Notes: generated from the sequence alone by a model not told the origin. 64,000 nucleotides of DNA from Chitiniphilus purpureus (GCF_025642115.1 NZ_CP106753.1:3783501-3847500), one strand, 5' to 3'. Shown: positions 46,750 through 56,946, counted from the stretch's first letter. Made by a program: numbers and translations.

Positions 46750-49175
46750 TGAGCGCTCGATTTGCAGAGAAATGTTCGCCGACTCCACTCAAGCTTCGAG
46801 GTTCCGAAGAACGAATACTTGAAGCAAATAAAGACGCCCCCAATTGCCTGCGCTGCGAAGAAGACATCCACCTCGGTTTCTTCTTCGACGGCACCAACAA
46901 CAACAAATACCGCGATACCCCCGGCAATTGCCACAGCAATGTCGCCAGATTGTACGAAGCCTATCCCGGGGAGGCGACGGTCAAGCAGCTTGCCATTGCC
47001 AGGGGTGAGCCCAAACCCGACGAAACGGCCACCTGGTCCAAGCAGCGTGCCAGCGACAAAGCCAACTACCGCAAGACCTACATCCCCGGGGTGGGCACGC
47101 CGTTCAAGGAGCTGGGCGATACCGGCCTCAATGGCTTCGTGACCGAAAACGGCAAACAGCGCGAAATCTCCGACCGCAAGGATGGCCTGGGCTTTGCCAC
47201 CCACGGCGAGGCGCGCATCTGCTGGGCACTGCTGCAGGTCACCAACCATCTGCACAGCATCCTGGGCACGCCCGACCCGCAACGCTGGGTGCAGGACGCC
47301 AAGCTGGCCCGGCGCATGGCCAATGCCAACGGCCAGTGGGACAAGATACTAGAAGCATACGACCTGGGCCGCGACGACAGCGGCAGCGCGGTGCGCGCCC
47401 GGATCCTGCAGCGCTGCGCCGCCGAGCTGGCGCAGGCCATCGCGCAGCGGCAGCCGTTGCAGCGCCGCACCCCGAGGCTCCGGCGCATCCGGGTCTCGGT
47501 CTTCGGCTTTTCCCGCGGTGCGGCCAAGGCGCGGGTGTTCCTAAACTGGCTGAGAGAGGCCTACGGCGGCGGCATCGCCGGCCTGCCGTTGACGGTGGAC
47601 TTCATCGGCGTGTTCGATACCGTGGCCTCGGTGGGCCTGGCCAACTGGGGCCCCAGCGTGGGCATGGACGGGCACTATGGCTGGGCCAGCATCCGGAACA
47701 TGGCGATCCCCGACGGGATCCGCTGCGTGCATCTGGTCGCGGCACACGAGGTGCGCGGCTAGTTCCCGCTGGATGCGATCGGTGGCGGCAGCCTGCGCAA
47801 GGAGATCGTCTACCCTGGCGTGCATTCGGACGTGGGCGGCGGCTACCCGCCCAAGGACCAGGGCCGGGCGGTGGGGGGCGATCACGAGAAGCTTTCGCAG
47901 CTGCCGCTGGCGCAGATGTACCGCGAGGCGTTGATCGCCGGCGTGCCGCTGCTGCTGCCCGAGGAATTCAATACCGCAGCCCGCCAGAACAACTTCAAGA
48001 TCGCCCCGGCGACGATCGCTGCCTTCAACGCCTACCTCGACGCCACGCCGCTGGACCCGAAGGCGTTTCCACCGACCACCCCACCCGACAAGGTCAGCAG
48101 GCACACGCTGTACCCCACCGAGCGCCAACCCCGCGCCACGCTGGCCCAGCTGCTGCACCATCATCAGGGGGTCTATCTGGCGTGGCGCCATGCGATGCTG
48201 GGCCGGATGCATCAGCTACCCGGCCTCGTCAATACGGCCACCCCGTCGCGCCAGCAGGACATCGAGGACTTCCGGATCACGGATGCGCAAATCAGGAAGG
48301 AAGTGGCATTCCTCAATGCCAGGAAGACCTGGAAGGAGCACGCCGCGGCAATCCTCATCCCCCTTGGCCGCGTGTGGAGCAGCAGCAAGGATCAGCTGAC
48401 CGAGAAAAAACGCGAGGAATGGCAGCAGGGCTTGAAACAACAGTGGGAAGCCGCGGCCAGACAGCAGGCGCCAGCCGCCGCGCATCACCTGTTCTCGACC
48501 CTGATGCACGATTCCCGCGCCTGGTTCAAGCCATTTGGGGTGGACGATGCGGACTGGTTTCCTCCCGGCCAGGGCCAGAAGCGGGAGCACGAGCGCCGGA
48601 TCGCTGTCCATCAACACAACATAGCGCAGTACCGGCGCATGCAGGCGGCGGCACAGGCCCGACCGGTACCCGGCATCAAACCCGTTCCTTCCACGCCTCC
48701 TGGTGTGCCCAAACCCAATTGGGACGAGCTGATCCGGCAAGAGGAGGCAGCTATTGAGGGCTTGCGCAACGGCAGCACGCCGGTGCTGATACCGGGCAGC
48801 AGCAACCTTGACTACGGCTATGCGCTGGAAAGCGCGCACGAGCCCTGGTTCATGTTCGGCTACCTGCGCAGAAGGGCCTTCTTCCACCCGCAAGGGGCGG
48901 TTGTTGCGGTCACGGCCGAGGAACGCCAGCAGGATCAATTGGCGGACATCGCCGAACAGGGCAGGCAGCGCCGTGCCGTGGCGCGCGTCAACGAAACCAA
49001 ACGCTACGAGCAGATCCGCCAGCAGCAGGAACAGGGCGCGGCACGGGTCAGGCAGCGCTATCTGGATCGCAGGATGTCCGATGTCGAATACACCGACTAC
49101 ATGCAGGTCCATCAATCCCGGATGAAGGCAGCCCAGGCCGACTACGAGCATGCCATGCGGACATTGCACGACTGA
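46749..49175 (+). pseudogene. Tle1-type T6SS phospholipase effector (DUF2235) interrupted by an in-frame amber codon
   Basis: An 809-codon reading frame broken only by TAG at 47760-47762 (codon 338). The upstream part (337 residues) has FFFDGTNNNKYRDTPGN, the nucleophile elbow VFGFSRGAAKA (Ser 255) and the Asp in DFIGVFDTVASVG (Asp 290). Immediately after the stop the same frame continues FPLDAIGGGSLRKEIVYPGV then HSDVGGGY, carrying the catalytic His (codon 359), and runs on to a normal stop at 49175. The triad is therefore split by the amber codon. Tle1 enzymes hydrolyse phospholipids of competitor cells after VgrG delivery. A single substitution, for example TCG to TAG, would explain it. 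It may be a recent pseudogene or a sequencing error. Confidence 0.88.
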
Positions 49176-49574
49176 ACAGGCAGGACCGTGGGCGGGTGCC
49201 TCCTGGGCTGCCGCTTGTCAATGCAACGTTCGCTGTCCAGGGTCGGCGTGGCGCTGAACAGGCCCACCGCTGGAACGCCTTGCCAAGAAGGCCACCATCC
49301 GCAGCGGGGTACGCAGCCCCCGAGCCGTTGTCCAGCGCATCAGGCGGCGCGCCGCACGGCGCCAGAGGGATCATGCTGACCTTCCCCACCCAGGCGTAGC
49401 GCGGACACCGGTCAGGTGCCGTGTATCGGCCTCAGAAAAGCGTGCGCTTGGAGCGGGCCTTGCCACAAGCCCTTCTGCCGGCGCCGGGAAGTCCATCCTG
49501 GCCGCGCCCGGATTGGCAACGCAAGCCATGAGCCACCGGCACAGCCGCCGCGTTGCACGGCCTTCCCTGCACGC
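49176..49574. other. Intergenic stretch without a supported gene
   Basis: About 400 bases between the 3' end of the T6SS effector and the xerC stop, where the genes converge. No frame has a convincing start or protein-like composition, and I see no intrinsic terminator. It marks the right boundary of the T6SS island. Confidence 0.4.
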
Positions 49575-50471
49575 CTACTTCCCATCCTCCTGCCGCTTGG
49601 CGCGCGGGTGGAACTGGTCATATGCCTGGGCCAGCGCCTGATAGTCCAGATGGGTGTAGACCTGGGTGGTCGCCAGATGCGCGTGGCCCAGCAGCTCCTG
49701 CACCGCGCGCAGGTCGTGCGTGCTTTGCAGCAGATGCGTGGCGCAGCTGTGGCGCAGTTTGTGCGGGTAGAGCCGCTCGGCGATCCCCAGCCGTTGCCGC
49801 CAGGTGGCGAGCCGGGCTTCGATGGCGCGGGTGGTCAGACCCCGGCCGGTCTTGCCGACGAATACATGGGTCTCGCCCGGTTGCGCCAGCCGTGCCCGTT
49901 GCAGCAGCCAGCGCCGGATCGCCTCGGCTGCCACCCGTCCCAGCGGCACCACCCGCGTCTTGTTGCCCTTGCCGGTCACACGGGCCAGGCCGTGCTCCAG
50001 ATCCAACGCAGCCAGCGGCAGACCCGCAAGCTCCGAGACACGCAGCCCCGATGAGTACGCCAGCTCGAACATGGCCTTGTCCCGGCAGGCCAGCGGGGTG
50101 TCGTCGGGCAGGTTGTCCAGCAGCCCGGCCACCGCATCCACCGTCATCGCCGCCGGCAGGCGCGGCGCACGCTTGGGAGGGCGGATGCCGGTGGCCGGGC
50201 TGGCACCCCAGCCCAGGTCGCGTTTCATGATGCGGTAGAAGGTGCGCCAGGCCGACAGCGCCCGGGCGATGCTCGCCGCGCTCAGACCCTGGGCTGCGAG
50301 CTGACGCACGAAGCCCCGGATGTCGGTGGGTTGCAGCGTCGCCAGATCGCGGTCCTTGGCCAATGCGGCGAGCCGGGCCAGATCGTCGCCGTAGGCGCGA
50401 CGCGTGTGTTCGCTCGCCTGCTTTTCGCCAGCAAGATAGCGGTCGAAATGGGCGAACGGCGACAGGGTCAC
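49575..50471 (-). CDS. xerC: Tyrosine recombinase XerC
   Basis: 298 residues starting at GTG 50471, overlapping the DUF484 stop by 4 bases. XerC with XerD resolves chromosome dimers at dif. The N-terminal SAM-like domain (HFDRYLAGEKQASEHTRRAY) is followed by the catalytic domain, with Arg in YSSGLRVSELAGL, Lys in RVTGKGNKTRVVPLG, the His-x-x-Arg in LYPHKLRHSCATHLL and His and Tyr in LLGHAHLATTQVYTHLD. The dapF-DUF484-xerC order is a well-known core operon, which supports xerC over a phage integrase. Confidence 0.96.
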   Translation of the reverse strand: MTLSPFAHFDRYLAGEKQASEHTRRAYGDDLARLAALAKDRDLATLQPTDIRGFVRQLAAQGLSAASIARALSAWRTFYRIMKRDLGWGASPATGIRPPKRAPRLPAAMTVDAVAGLLDNLPDDTPLACRDKAMFELAYSSGLRVSELAGLPLAALDLEHGLARVTGKGNKTRVVPLGRVAAEAIRRWLLQRARLAQPGETHVFVGKTGRGLTTRAIEARLATWRQRLGIAERLYPHKLRHSCATHLLQSTHDLRAVQELLGHAHLATTQVYTHLDYQALAQAYDQFHPRAKRQEDGK

Positions 50472-51169
50472 GACGCGGCAGGTCCGCCGTCCGGGATCTC
50501 CTCCACCTGCACCGGCACCGTGGTCGGTACCAGCCGGCGCACCGCCGCCGAGACCAGTTCGGAGAGCCGCTGCAGATACAGCGTGCCCATATCCGGATAG
50601 AAGCGTTCCTCGTCCTCGCTGGCCAGCACCAGGATGCCGAAAGGCTCCTCGCCGGTACGCAGCGCAAACTGGGCAAACGATTTGAGCTGTGGGCCGGCCT
50701 CATCGAACCAGGCCAGCACCTCCTCGGTCACGTAGGGGCCACAGTAGGGCGATACCAGATTCTGCGCCAGTCGCACCACGCTCTCGCCCACCCGCTCGAA
50801 TTCGCGCAGCCCCGAATCGCTTGGCAGCCAAAGCCGGATCGCCACATGCGGCACGCGAAAGCGCTCGCGCAGATGATATTCAAGTGTGCCGATCACCCCG
50901 GACAGGTCCTCGGCCTGGATCAGATCCAGCGTCAGCCGATGCAGCTTGTCCGAGATGGCGTCGTTGTCCTCGCCGAACTGCAACAGCTCGGTCAGACGCG
51001 ACTCCAGCGCGCGGGTCTTGTCGCGCAGGGTCAACAGCTGCCGCTCGGCCAGCGAGACCGCCTGCCCACGGTGATTGTGGGGGACGAAGATTTCCGCCAT
51101 GTCGTCGGCGTAGTCGTCGAAAAAGCCCGGGTTGTTCTTCAACCAGGCCAGGACTTCCTGCGATTGCAT
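50468..51169 (-). CDS. DUF484 family protein
   Basis: 233 residues. Begins MQSQEVLAWLKNNPGFFDDY, the DUF484 hallmark, then a coiled coil (RQLLTLRDKTRALESRLTEL) and a GAF-like domain with HVAIRLWLPSDSG and GILVLASEDEERFYPDMGTL. Function is unknown; it is almost always found between dapF and xerC. The ATG at 51169 has GGAGAG ahead. The dapF stop is 77 bases upstream. Confidence 0.93.
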   Translation of the reverse strand: MQSQEVLAWLKNNPGFFDDYADDMAEIFVPHNHRGQAVSLAERQLLTLRDKTRALESRLTELLQFGEDNDAISDKLHRLTLDLIQAEDLSGVIGTLEYHLRERFRVPHVAIRLWLPSDSGLREFERVGESVVRLAQNLVSPYCGPYVTEEVLAWFDEAGPQLKSFAQFALRTGEEPFGILVLASEDEERFYPDMGTLYLQRLSELVSAAVRRLVPTTVPVQVEEIPDGGPAAS

Positions 51170-51246
51170 GCTGCTCTCCTACCCATCTGAATTCACGATG
51201 GCGATACGCGACGTGCCGGCACCGCCGCCTGCGACTGATCGGCTGC

Positions 51247-52077
51247 TTACAGCACGATGGTGCCTTCAAAGACCGTGGCGGCCGGCCCCGTCATCAACAC
51301 CGGCGTGCCCGGCCCCGCCCAGGCGATGATGAGCCCGCCACCGCGGGTATGCACGCGTACTGTCGCATCGAGCAGGCCACGCCGTATGCCGGCCACCACC
51401 GCGGCACAGGCCCCGGTGCCGCATGCCAGGGTCTCGCCCGCGCCGCGCTCGTAGACGCGCAACCGGATCTCGTCGCGGCCGACGATCTGCATGAAGCCGG
51501 CGTTCACCTTGTGCGGAAAGCGCGGATGGCGCTCGATCAGCGGTCCCAGCGTCTGCACCAGATCGGTGTCGACATCGTCGACCAGTTGCACCGCATGCGG
51601 ATTGCCCATCGACACCACGGTGATCCCGACCACGCGCCCCGCCACCTCAAGCGGATGGACGATGTCGTCACGCTCGGCCACGAACGGCACCTGCGCAGGC
51701 AGCAACGCCGGCGGCCCCATGTCGACCGTGACCTCGCCGTTGGCCTCCAGCCGGGGATAAATGACGCCGCGCGCCGTTTCCACCGCCAGCTCGGTCTTGT
51801 CGGTCAAGCCGACGTCGCGTACGAACTTGAGGAAGCAGCGCGCGCCGTTGCCGCAGTGCTCGACCTCCTCACCGCTGGCATTGAAGATGCGGTAGCGGAA
51901 ATCGTGCCTGGGATCGGCCGGCGGCTCCACCAGCAGCAGCTGGTCGAAACCGATGCCGAAGTGCCGGTCACCCAGCCGTTGCACCGTGGCCGGATCGAGC
52001 GCGATGCGCTCGCGCACGCCGTCAAGCACGATGAAATCATTGCCAAGGCCCTGCATCTTGGTGAAACGCAGCTTCAT
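51247..52077 (-). CDS. dapF: Diaminopimelate epimerase
   Basis: 276 residues; interconverts LL- and meso-diaminopimelate for lysine and peptidoglycan. Starts [20 protein letters not shown]. The two catalytic cysteines are in [16 protein letters not shown] (near residue 75) and [16 protein letters not shown] (near 220). [13 protein letters not shown] is the conserved middle. The frame opens 14 codons earlier, but the conserved N terminus fixes ATG 52077. First gene of dapF-DUF484-xerC. Confidence 0.97.
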   Translation of the reverse strand: MKLRFTKMQGLGNDFIVLDGVRERIALDPATVQRLGDRHFGIGFDQLLLVEPPADPRHDFRYRIFNASGEEVEHCGNGARCFLKFVRDVGLTDKTELAVETARGVIYPRLEANGEVTVDMGPPALLPAQVPFVAERDDIVHPLEVAGRVVGITVVSMGNPHAVQLVDDVDTDLVQTLGPLIERHPRFPHKVNAGFMQIVGRDEIRLRVYERGAGETLACGTGACAAVVAGIRRGLLDATVRVHTRGGGLIIAWAGPGTPVLMTGPAATVFEGTIVL

Positions 52078-52205
52078 GAGATATCCAAAAACCTGGAAGA
52101 ACAAAATCCGGCAGCCCACGCGGCCCTGCCGGTGCAGGCGCCAGCGCGCCCGAGGCAGTCAAGCCGCTAGGCTAATCGGCCGGCGGGGCGCTGGCAATCA
52201 TCCGG

Positions 52206-52619
52206 CTAGCGGCACAGCCGGGCGTACTCGATCTTGATGCAGCGGTCCATCACCACAGTGATGCCGGCGGCACGTGCCCGCTCGGCGGCCGCCTCATTGA
52301 CGATGCCAAGCTGGATCCAGACCGCGGGCACCTTGAGTGCGATCGCCGCGTCGATCACCGGATCGATCTCCTCGGCGCGGCGGAACACGTTCACCAGATC
52401 GATGGCGTCGGGCACTTCGGACAAGGTATCGTAGGCGCGTTCGCCCAGCACCTCACCCACCTTGGGACGCACCGGGACGATGGTGTAGCCCATTCGCTGC
52501 ATGAACCGGGACACGCCGTAGCTTGGGCGGTCGGGGTTGGGCGAGAGCCCGACCACCGCGATCCGCCGCACACGCTGCAGCAGGGCGCGGATCTCGTCGT
52601 CGCTGGGATTGTGGAACAT
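52206..52619 (-). CDS. CoA-binding domain protein (YccU-like)
   Basis: 137 residues of Rossmann fold. Signatures: RRIAVVGLSPNPDRPSYGVS, YTIVPVRPKVGEVLGERAYD and VPAVWIQLGIVNEAAAERAR, ending in a MDRCIKIEYARL segment common to this small family. Known members bind CoA; the physiological role is unclear. It starts 3 bases after the stop of the GGDEF/EAL gene on the same strand, with GGAG overlapping that stop region, so the two are probably co-transcribed. Confidence 0.9.
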   Translation of the reverse strand: MFHNPSDDEIRALLQRVRRIAVVGLSPNPDRPSYGVSRFMQRMGYTIVPVRPKVGEVLGERAYDTLSEVPDAIDLVNVFRRAEEIDPVIDAAIALKVPAVWIQLGIVNEAAAERARAAGITVVMDRCIKIEYARLCR

Positions 52620-52622
52620 GGT

Positions 52623-55442
52623 TCAGATCTCCGTCAGGCCAGGATGGTCGCGATGGGGCTTGTCCAGGTAGTAGCCCTGGACCAGGTCCACTCCGAATTC
52701 GACCAGCATGTCGTAGATGGTTTCGTTTTCGACGAATTCGGCAATCGTGGTTTTTTCCATGGCATGCGCCATGTCGACGATGCCCCGCACGAACACCTGA
52801 CTGTCGCGGTCGTGTGCCAGATCGCGCACGAAGAAGCCGTCGATCTTGAGGATGTCGGCCTTGAGCTGCTTCAGGTAGGCGAACGAGGCGAAGCCGTTGC
52901 CGAAGTCGTCCAGGCATACGGTACAGCCGGTGGCACGCAGCGCATCGATGAAGCGCTGCGCGTCGCGCAGGTCGGACACGGCCGCCGTCTCGGTCAGCTC
53001 GACCAGCAGCCGCCGCGGATCGACACGGTGCAGGCTGAGCAGGCGGCTGATGAATTCGGGCAGTTCGGGTTCGTCGAACGAGCGCCCGGAGACATTGATC
53101 GCAATCGACGGGATATGCGGCCGGCCCGCAAGCAGCTCGATGGTGCGCTTGATCACCCAGCGGTCGATGTCGACGATCTTGCCGGTCTTCTCAGCATGCG
53201 GGATGAAGTGCCCGGGCAGGATGAGGTTGCCCGGGTTCTGCGTATCGTGCATGCGGACCAACGCCTCCAGGTGCGCCAGTTGCCGGTCCTTTGCGCCGTA
53301 GACGCCCTGGAAGTGCAGCTCGAAACCGTCCTGTTCCAGCGCCTCGACGATACGGTCCTTCCACGACAGACGATTGAGCGCGGTGCGGGAGGGGTCGGCA
53401 TCCGGCCGGTACAGCCGCCAGGTGGCCTTGCCGGCCGCCTTGGCCTGGTACATTGCCGAATCGGCATGCGCCACCAACTCGCCCGGGCTGCTGGCGTGCT
53501 GCGGGAACAGCGCGACGCCCACCGATGAGGACGGCCGCAGCAGGTGGCCGTCGATCTTGAACTGGATCTGCGCGATGCTGGCGACGATGCGCTCGGCGAG
53601 CTTGCCCACCTCGAACTCGGTGCAGTCCGGCACCAGGATGGCGAACTCGTCGCCGCCCAGGCGCGAGAGCACTTCGTGCCGCCGCACCTGTGCACCGATC
53701 TCGCGCGCGATCGCGTTCAGCAGCTCGTCGCCGATGCCATGGCCGAAGGTATCGTTGACGTACTTGAATTCATCCAGGTCGAAGAACAGCAGCGCCATCG
53801 AGGTTTGCCGGCGGTCGGCCTCCGAGACCATGCGCTCGAGTTCCTGCTGGAAGCGGTGGCGGTTGTAAAGGCCGGTGAGCGCGTCGCGCTCGGCAAGGCT
53901 GATCATGCGCTCGGCCAGCTGCCGCTCCTGCGTCACATCCTCGTAGATCCACATCCGCCCGCGATTGCCCTGGCCGCCACCGACCCGGTAGCACTGCTGC
54001 GTCAGCACCCGGCCGTCGTTCATCACCAGCTCGCCGTAGTCCACCCGGTCATCGATCTGCGCCGCCTCCTGCAGGTAGTGCGCGAGGATGTCACCGATCG
54101 CCGGCCGGTTCTCCGCCTGCTGCAGCACCTGGCCGATGGGCTTGTCGACGATGCTCACCTGCATCGGGATGCCCCACAGCGCACAGAACGCCGGGTTGTG
54201 GAACACCACGCGGTTGTCCTGATCGACGAACAGCACGCCGAAACGCATCGCCGACAACAGTGCGGTCAGGCGCGCGCGCTCGGCCTCGGCGCGCTGCAGA
54301 TAGCCCTGGCCCAGCGCCTGGATCTGGCGCAGCTCGATCACTGCCTTGCGGAGCGCCAGCCGGTCGTCCTTCAGCTCGGAATTGTCGCGGATGCTGGCCC
54401 GCAGCCCGAGGTAATCACCGCGGCTGTCGTAGAGCGGCTGCCACGAGGCGGCCGCCCAGAACAGCGAGCCGTCGCGGCGCACCGCCCGGAACTCGAAATC
54501 CTGCACCGACGAGCGTTCGATCAGCGCCCGGTCGAGTGCTTCCATCAGGCGCATGCGCTCGTCCGGGCTGGCGAGCGACAGCGGAAAATCACCAAGACGC
54601 AGGCACTCGTTGACCGAGTAGCCGGCCAGCCGTGTCACCGATGCGTTGACCCAGACAAGCTTGCCCTCCGGGTCCAGCCATAGTTCGGTGGAATAGGTGT
54701 AGTCGGCGATGGCGTGGAATTTTTCCTCATTGTGGCGCAGTGCCACCATGCGCTCGCGGATCGAGTGCGACATGTCGTTGAAGCGCCGCGCCAGCTGCGC
54801 CACCTCGTCGTCGCCGCGCGGCACCGGCAGGTCGGCATAGTCGCCGGCAGCGCCGGTCTCGACCGCCGCCAGCAGCTTGTAGAGCCGATGCGTCAGCCAC
54901 AGCCCGAGCAGCGCCATCAAGGCCGACGAGGCGACGATGCCGGCGATCATGGTCATCGCGTTCTGGAAGGTGAGCCGGTTGATCGCCTCGCGCATGATGC
55001 CGGTGGTGATGCCAAAGCGCAGCTCGCCCAGCACCTCGCCACCGTATTCGATGGTGGAACTGGCATGGATCAGCGCCGGGATCGGGTCGTGTCCATCCAG
55101 GGGCGAGGTCGGCGGCAGCGGGTGGGTGATATCCCAACCGCGCGCGGCGACCACGTTGCGCTGCGCATCCAGCAGCACCAGGTAGTCGATCCCTTCGGGC
55201 GCGCGGATGGTATCGATCAGATCGGCGGCGCGCGAAAAATCGTTGTTGAACAGTGGCCCGGAAAACGCCGCATTCAGCAGGCGCGACAACTCCTGCACCC
55301 GCACCGCCGTGGTCTCGGCGGTCGCTTCGCTCCAGATGCGCGACGTGTTGAACAGCAGAAACGCCAGGATCGTGCATTGCACGAGAATGCTGGCGACGAT
55401 CAGCCGGGTACGCAGCGATCCAGGGGTGGTAAGGGTGCGCAT
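52623..55442 (-). CDS. Membrane c-di-GMP protein: sensor-HAMP-PAS-PAS-GGDEF-EAL
   Basis: 939 residues from the ATG at 55442; a longer frame to 55520 has no clear signal. Transmembrane helices at about 14-32 and 167-188 flank a periplasmic region with APEGIDYLVLLDAQRNVVAA. A HAMP segment, two PAS domains (one with AEYT-like ADYTYSTELWLDPEGKLVWV, one near 430) and GGDEF follow (RLGGDEFAILVPD, motif at 596). The EAL domain (HLEALVRM, 726) keeps INVSGRSF, LVELTETA, DDFGNGFASF, ILKIDGFF, AEFVEN and QGYY, so phosphodiesterase activity is likely. The inhibitory site reads RRHE instead of RxxD. It precedes the CoA-binding gene by 3 bases. Confidence 0.92.
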   Translation of the reverse strand: MRTLTTPGSLRTRLIVASILVQCTILAFLLFNTSRIWSEATAETTAVRVQELSRLLNAAFSGPLFNNDFSRAADLIDTIRAPEGIDYLVLLDAQRNVVAARGWDITHPLPPTSPLDGHDPIPALIHASSTIEYGGEVLGELRFGITTGIMREAINRLTFQNAMTMIAGIVASSALMALLGLWLTHRLYKLLAAVETGAAGDYADLPVPRGDDEVAQLARRFNDMSHSIRERMVALRHNEEKFHAIADYTYSTELWLDPEGKLVWVNASVTRLAGYSVNECLRLGDFPLSLASPDERMRLMEALDRALIERSSVQDFEFRAVRRDGSLFWAAASWQPLYDSRGDYLGLRASIRDNSELKDDRLALRKAVIELRQIQALGQGYLQRAEAERARLTALLSAMRFGVLFVDQDNRVVFHNPAFCALWGIPMQVSIVDKPIGQVLQQAENRPAIGDILAHYLQEAAQIDDRVDYGELVMNDGRVLTQQCYRVGGGQGNRGRMWIYEDVTQERQLAERMISLAERDALTGLYNRHRFQQELERMVSEADRRQTSMALLFFDLDEFKYVNDTFGHGIGDELLNAIAREIGAQVRRHEVLSRLGGDEFAILVPDCTEFEVGKLAERIVASIAQIQFKIDGHLLRPSSSVGVALFPQHASSPGELVAHADSAMYQAKAAGKATWRLYRPDADPSRTALNRLSWKDRIVEALEQDGFELHFQGVYGAKDRQLAHLEALVRMHDTQNPGNLILPGHFIPHAEKTGKIVDIDRWVIKRTIELLAGRPHIPSIAINVSGRSFDEPELPEFISRLLSLHRVDPRRLLVELTETAAVSDLRDAQRFIDALRATGCTVCLDDFGNGFASFAYLKQLKADILKIDGFFVRDLAHDRDSQVFVRGIVDMAHAMEKTTIAEFVENETIYDMLVEFGVDLVQGYYLDKPHRDHPGLTEI

Positions 55443-55526
55443 CGGGTGGTTCCGCTCGCGCCCGCCTGCGGCCGCGATGCTGCCTCCTGTTCTTGTGGTT
55501 TGTAAGCCTGCGGGCCGCAACGTGGC

Positions 55527-56843
55527 TCAGCGGCGCAGCGGTTTGATGAATACCTTGGAGCGCCGCTGGTAATTGTATAGCTGCTTTTTCTCCATCGGCA
55601 GCTCGTCCACCGACGCCTGCCGGAAACCGCGCTCGACAAACCAGTGGCTGGTGCGCGTGGTCAGTGCGAACAGCTGGCCCATGCCCTGGCTGCGTGCGCG
55701 CTGCTCCACATGGCGCAGCAGCTCGGCGCCGCGATCGGCGTCGCGATAGTCCGGATGGATTACCAGGCACGCAAGCTCGGCCATCCTGCTTTCCGCAAAC
55801 GGATGGAAGGCCACGCAGCCGATGATCTTGCCGTCATGCTCCAGCACCGAGTAGCGATGGATCTCCCGCTCGATCAGCTCACGGCCGCGCTTGACCAGCA
55901 CGCCCGCCTCTTCGAGCGGCTCGATCAGCGCCAGCATGCCGCCCACGTCGTCGATATCGGCCTGGCGCAGCGTTTCGAGCGGCTCGCGCGAAATCATGGT
56001 GCCGATGCCTTCGTGGGTGAACAACTCCATCAGCAGGCCGCCGTCCACGTGGTGGCTGATCAGGTGCGCCCGGTTCACCTGGCTGCGCACGGCGCGCAAC
56101 GCGCACGGCAGATACAGCCGGATATCCTCGTTGGCCTCCGGATGCGCCTCCAGGAATTCCTCGGCCGCCGATGCGGTCAGCTCAGTCTGCAGCTCGCCGG
56201 CGGCATCGACCACCCCGTCGTGGCCGAACAGGAACAGGAGCTTGTCGGCCTTGAGCGCGATCGCCGTGCTGGTGGCCACGTCCTCCAGCGGCACGTTGAA
56301 GATCTCGCCGGTGGGCGAATAGCCCAGCGTCGAGAGCAGCACCAGCTCGCCGTCCTGCAGCCGTTGCCCGATCGCCAGTGTGTCCACCTTGCGCACTTCA
56401 CCGGTGTACATCAGGTCGATGCCGTCGACCACGCCCATCGGCTGCGCGGTGATGAAGTTGCCGGCGGCCACGCGGATATCGGCATTGGCCATCGGCGAAT
56501 TGGCCAGACCGCTGGACAGCAGCGCCTCGATCTCCACCCGCACCTGGCCCACCGCCTGGATCACGCATTCGAGCGATTCACCGTCGGTGACGCGCAGGCC
56601 ACGGTGATAGCGCGTCGCCAGACCGCGCTCGGCCATGCGCGCCTCGATCTGCGGCCGCGCGCCGTGCACCACCACCAGACGCACTCCCAGGCTCGCCAAC
56701 AGGTTGATGTCGTGGGTCAGTGTGACAAAACGCCCTTCGCGGACCACCTCGCCGCCCAACGCGATCACGAAGGTACGCCCCCGGAACGCGTGGATGTACG
56801 GCGCGGCCTGCCGGAACCACTGGACGAAATCGGCTGCGTGCAT
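55527..56843 (-). CDS. argA: Amino-acid N-acetyltransferase (N-acetylglutamate synthase)
   Basis: 438 residues; makes N-acetylglutamate from glutamate and acetyl-CoA, entry to arginine synthesis. The N-terminal amino-acid-kinase-like domain (FRGRTFVIALGGEVVREGRF, LGVRLVVVHGARPQIEARMA, FLFGHDGVVDAAGELQTELT) lacks kinase activity in this family and binds arginine. The C-terminal GNAT domain shows YSVLEHDGKIIGCVAFHPFA, ELACLVIHPDYRDADRGAEL and FALTTRTSHWFVERGF. ATG 56843 has AAGGAG ahead. Length matches E. coli ArgA. Confidence 0.95.
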   Translation of the reverse strand: MHAADFVQWFRQAAPYIHAFRGRTFVIALGGEVVREGRFVTLTHDINLLASLGVRLVVVHGARPQIEARMAERGLATRYHRGLRVTDGESLECVIQAVGQVRVEIEALLSSGLANSPMANADIRVAAGNFITAQPMGVVDGIDLMYTGEVRKVDTLAIGQRLQDGELVLLSTLGYSPTGEIFNVPLEDVATSTAIALKADKLLFLFGHDGVVDAAGELQTELTASAAEEFLEAHPEANEDIRLYLPCALRAVRSQVNRAHLISHHVDGGLLMELFTHEGIGTMISREPLETLRQADIDDVGGMLALIEPLEEAGVLVKRGRELIEREIHRYSVLEHDGKIIGCVAFHPFAESRMAELACLVIHPDYRDADRGAELLRHVEQRARSQGMGQLFALTTRTSHWFVERGFRQASVDELPMEKKQLYNYQRRSKVFIKPLRR

Positions 56844-56946
56844 GTGTTCTCCTTGCCGCAAGGATAACGGCCCCGGGGCCGCTTGGGAACGCGCGAGGCC
56901 GATCCCGTTGTAAGCCGGCCCGCCAGGGCGCCACAGCCCTGAACTG

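Noticed and set aside
49575..50471. Integrase next to the T6SS island as a sign of a genomic island
   Set aside because: The DUF484-dapF context and sequence identify it as the core-genome XerC, not an island integrase.
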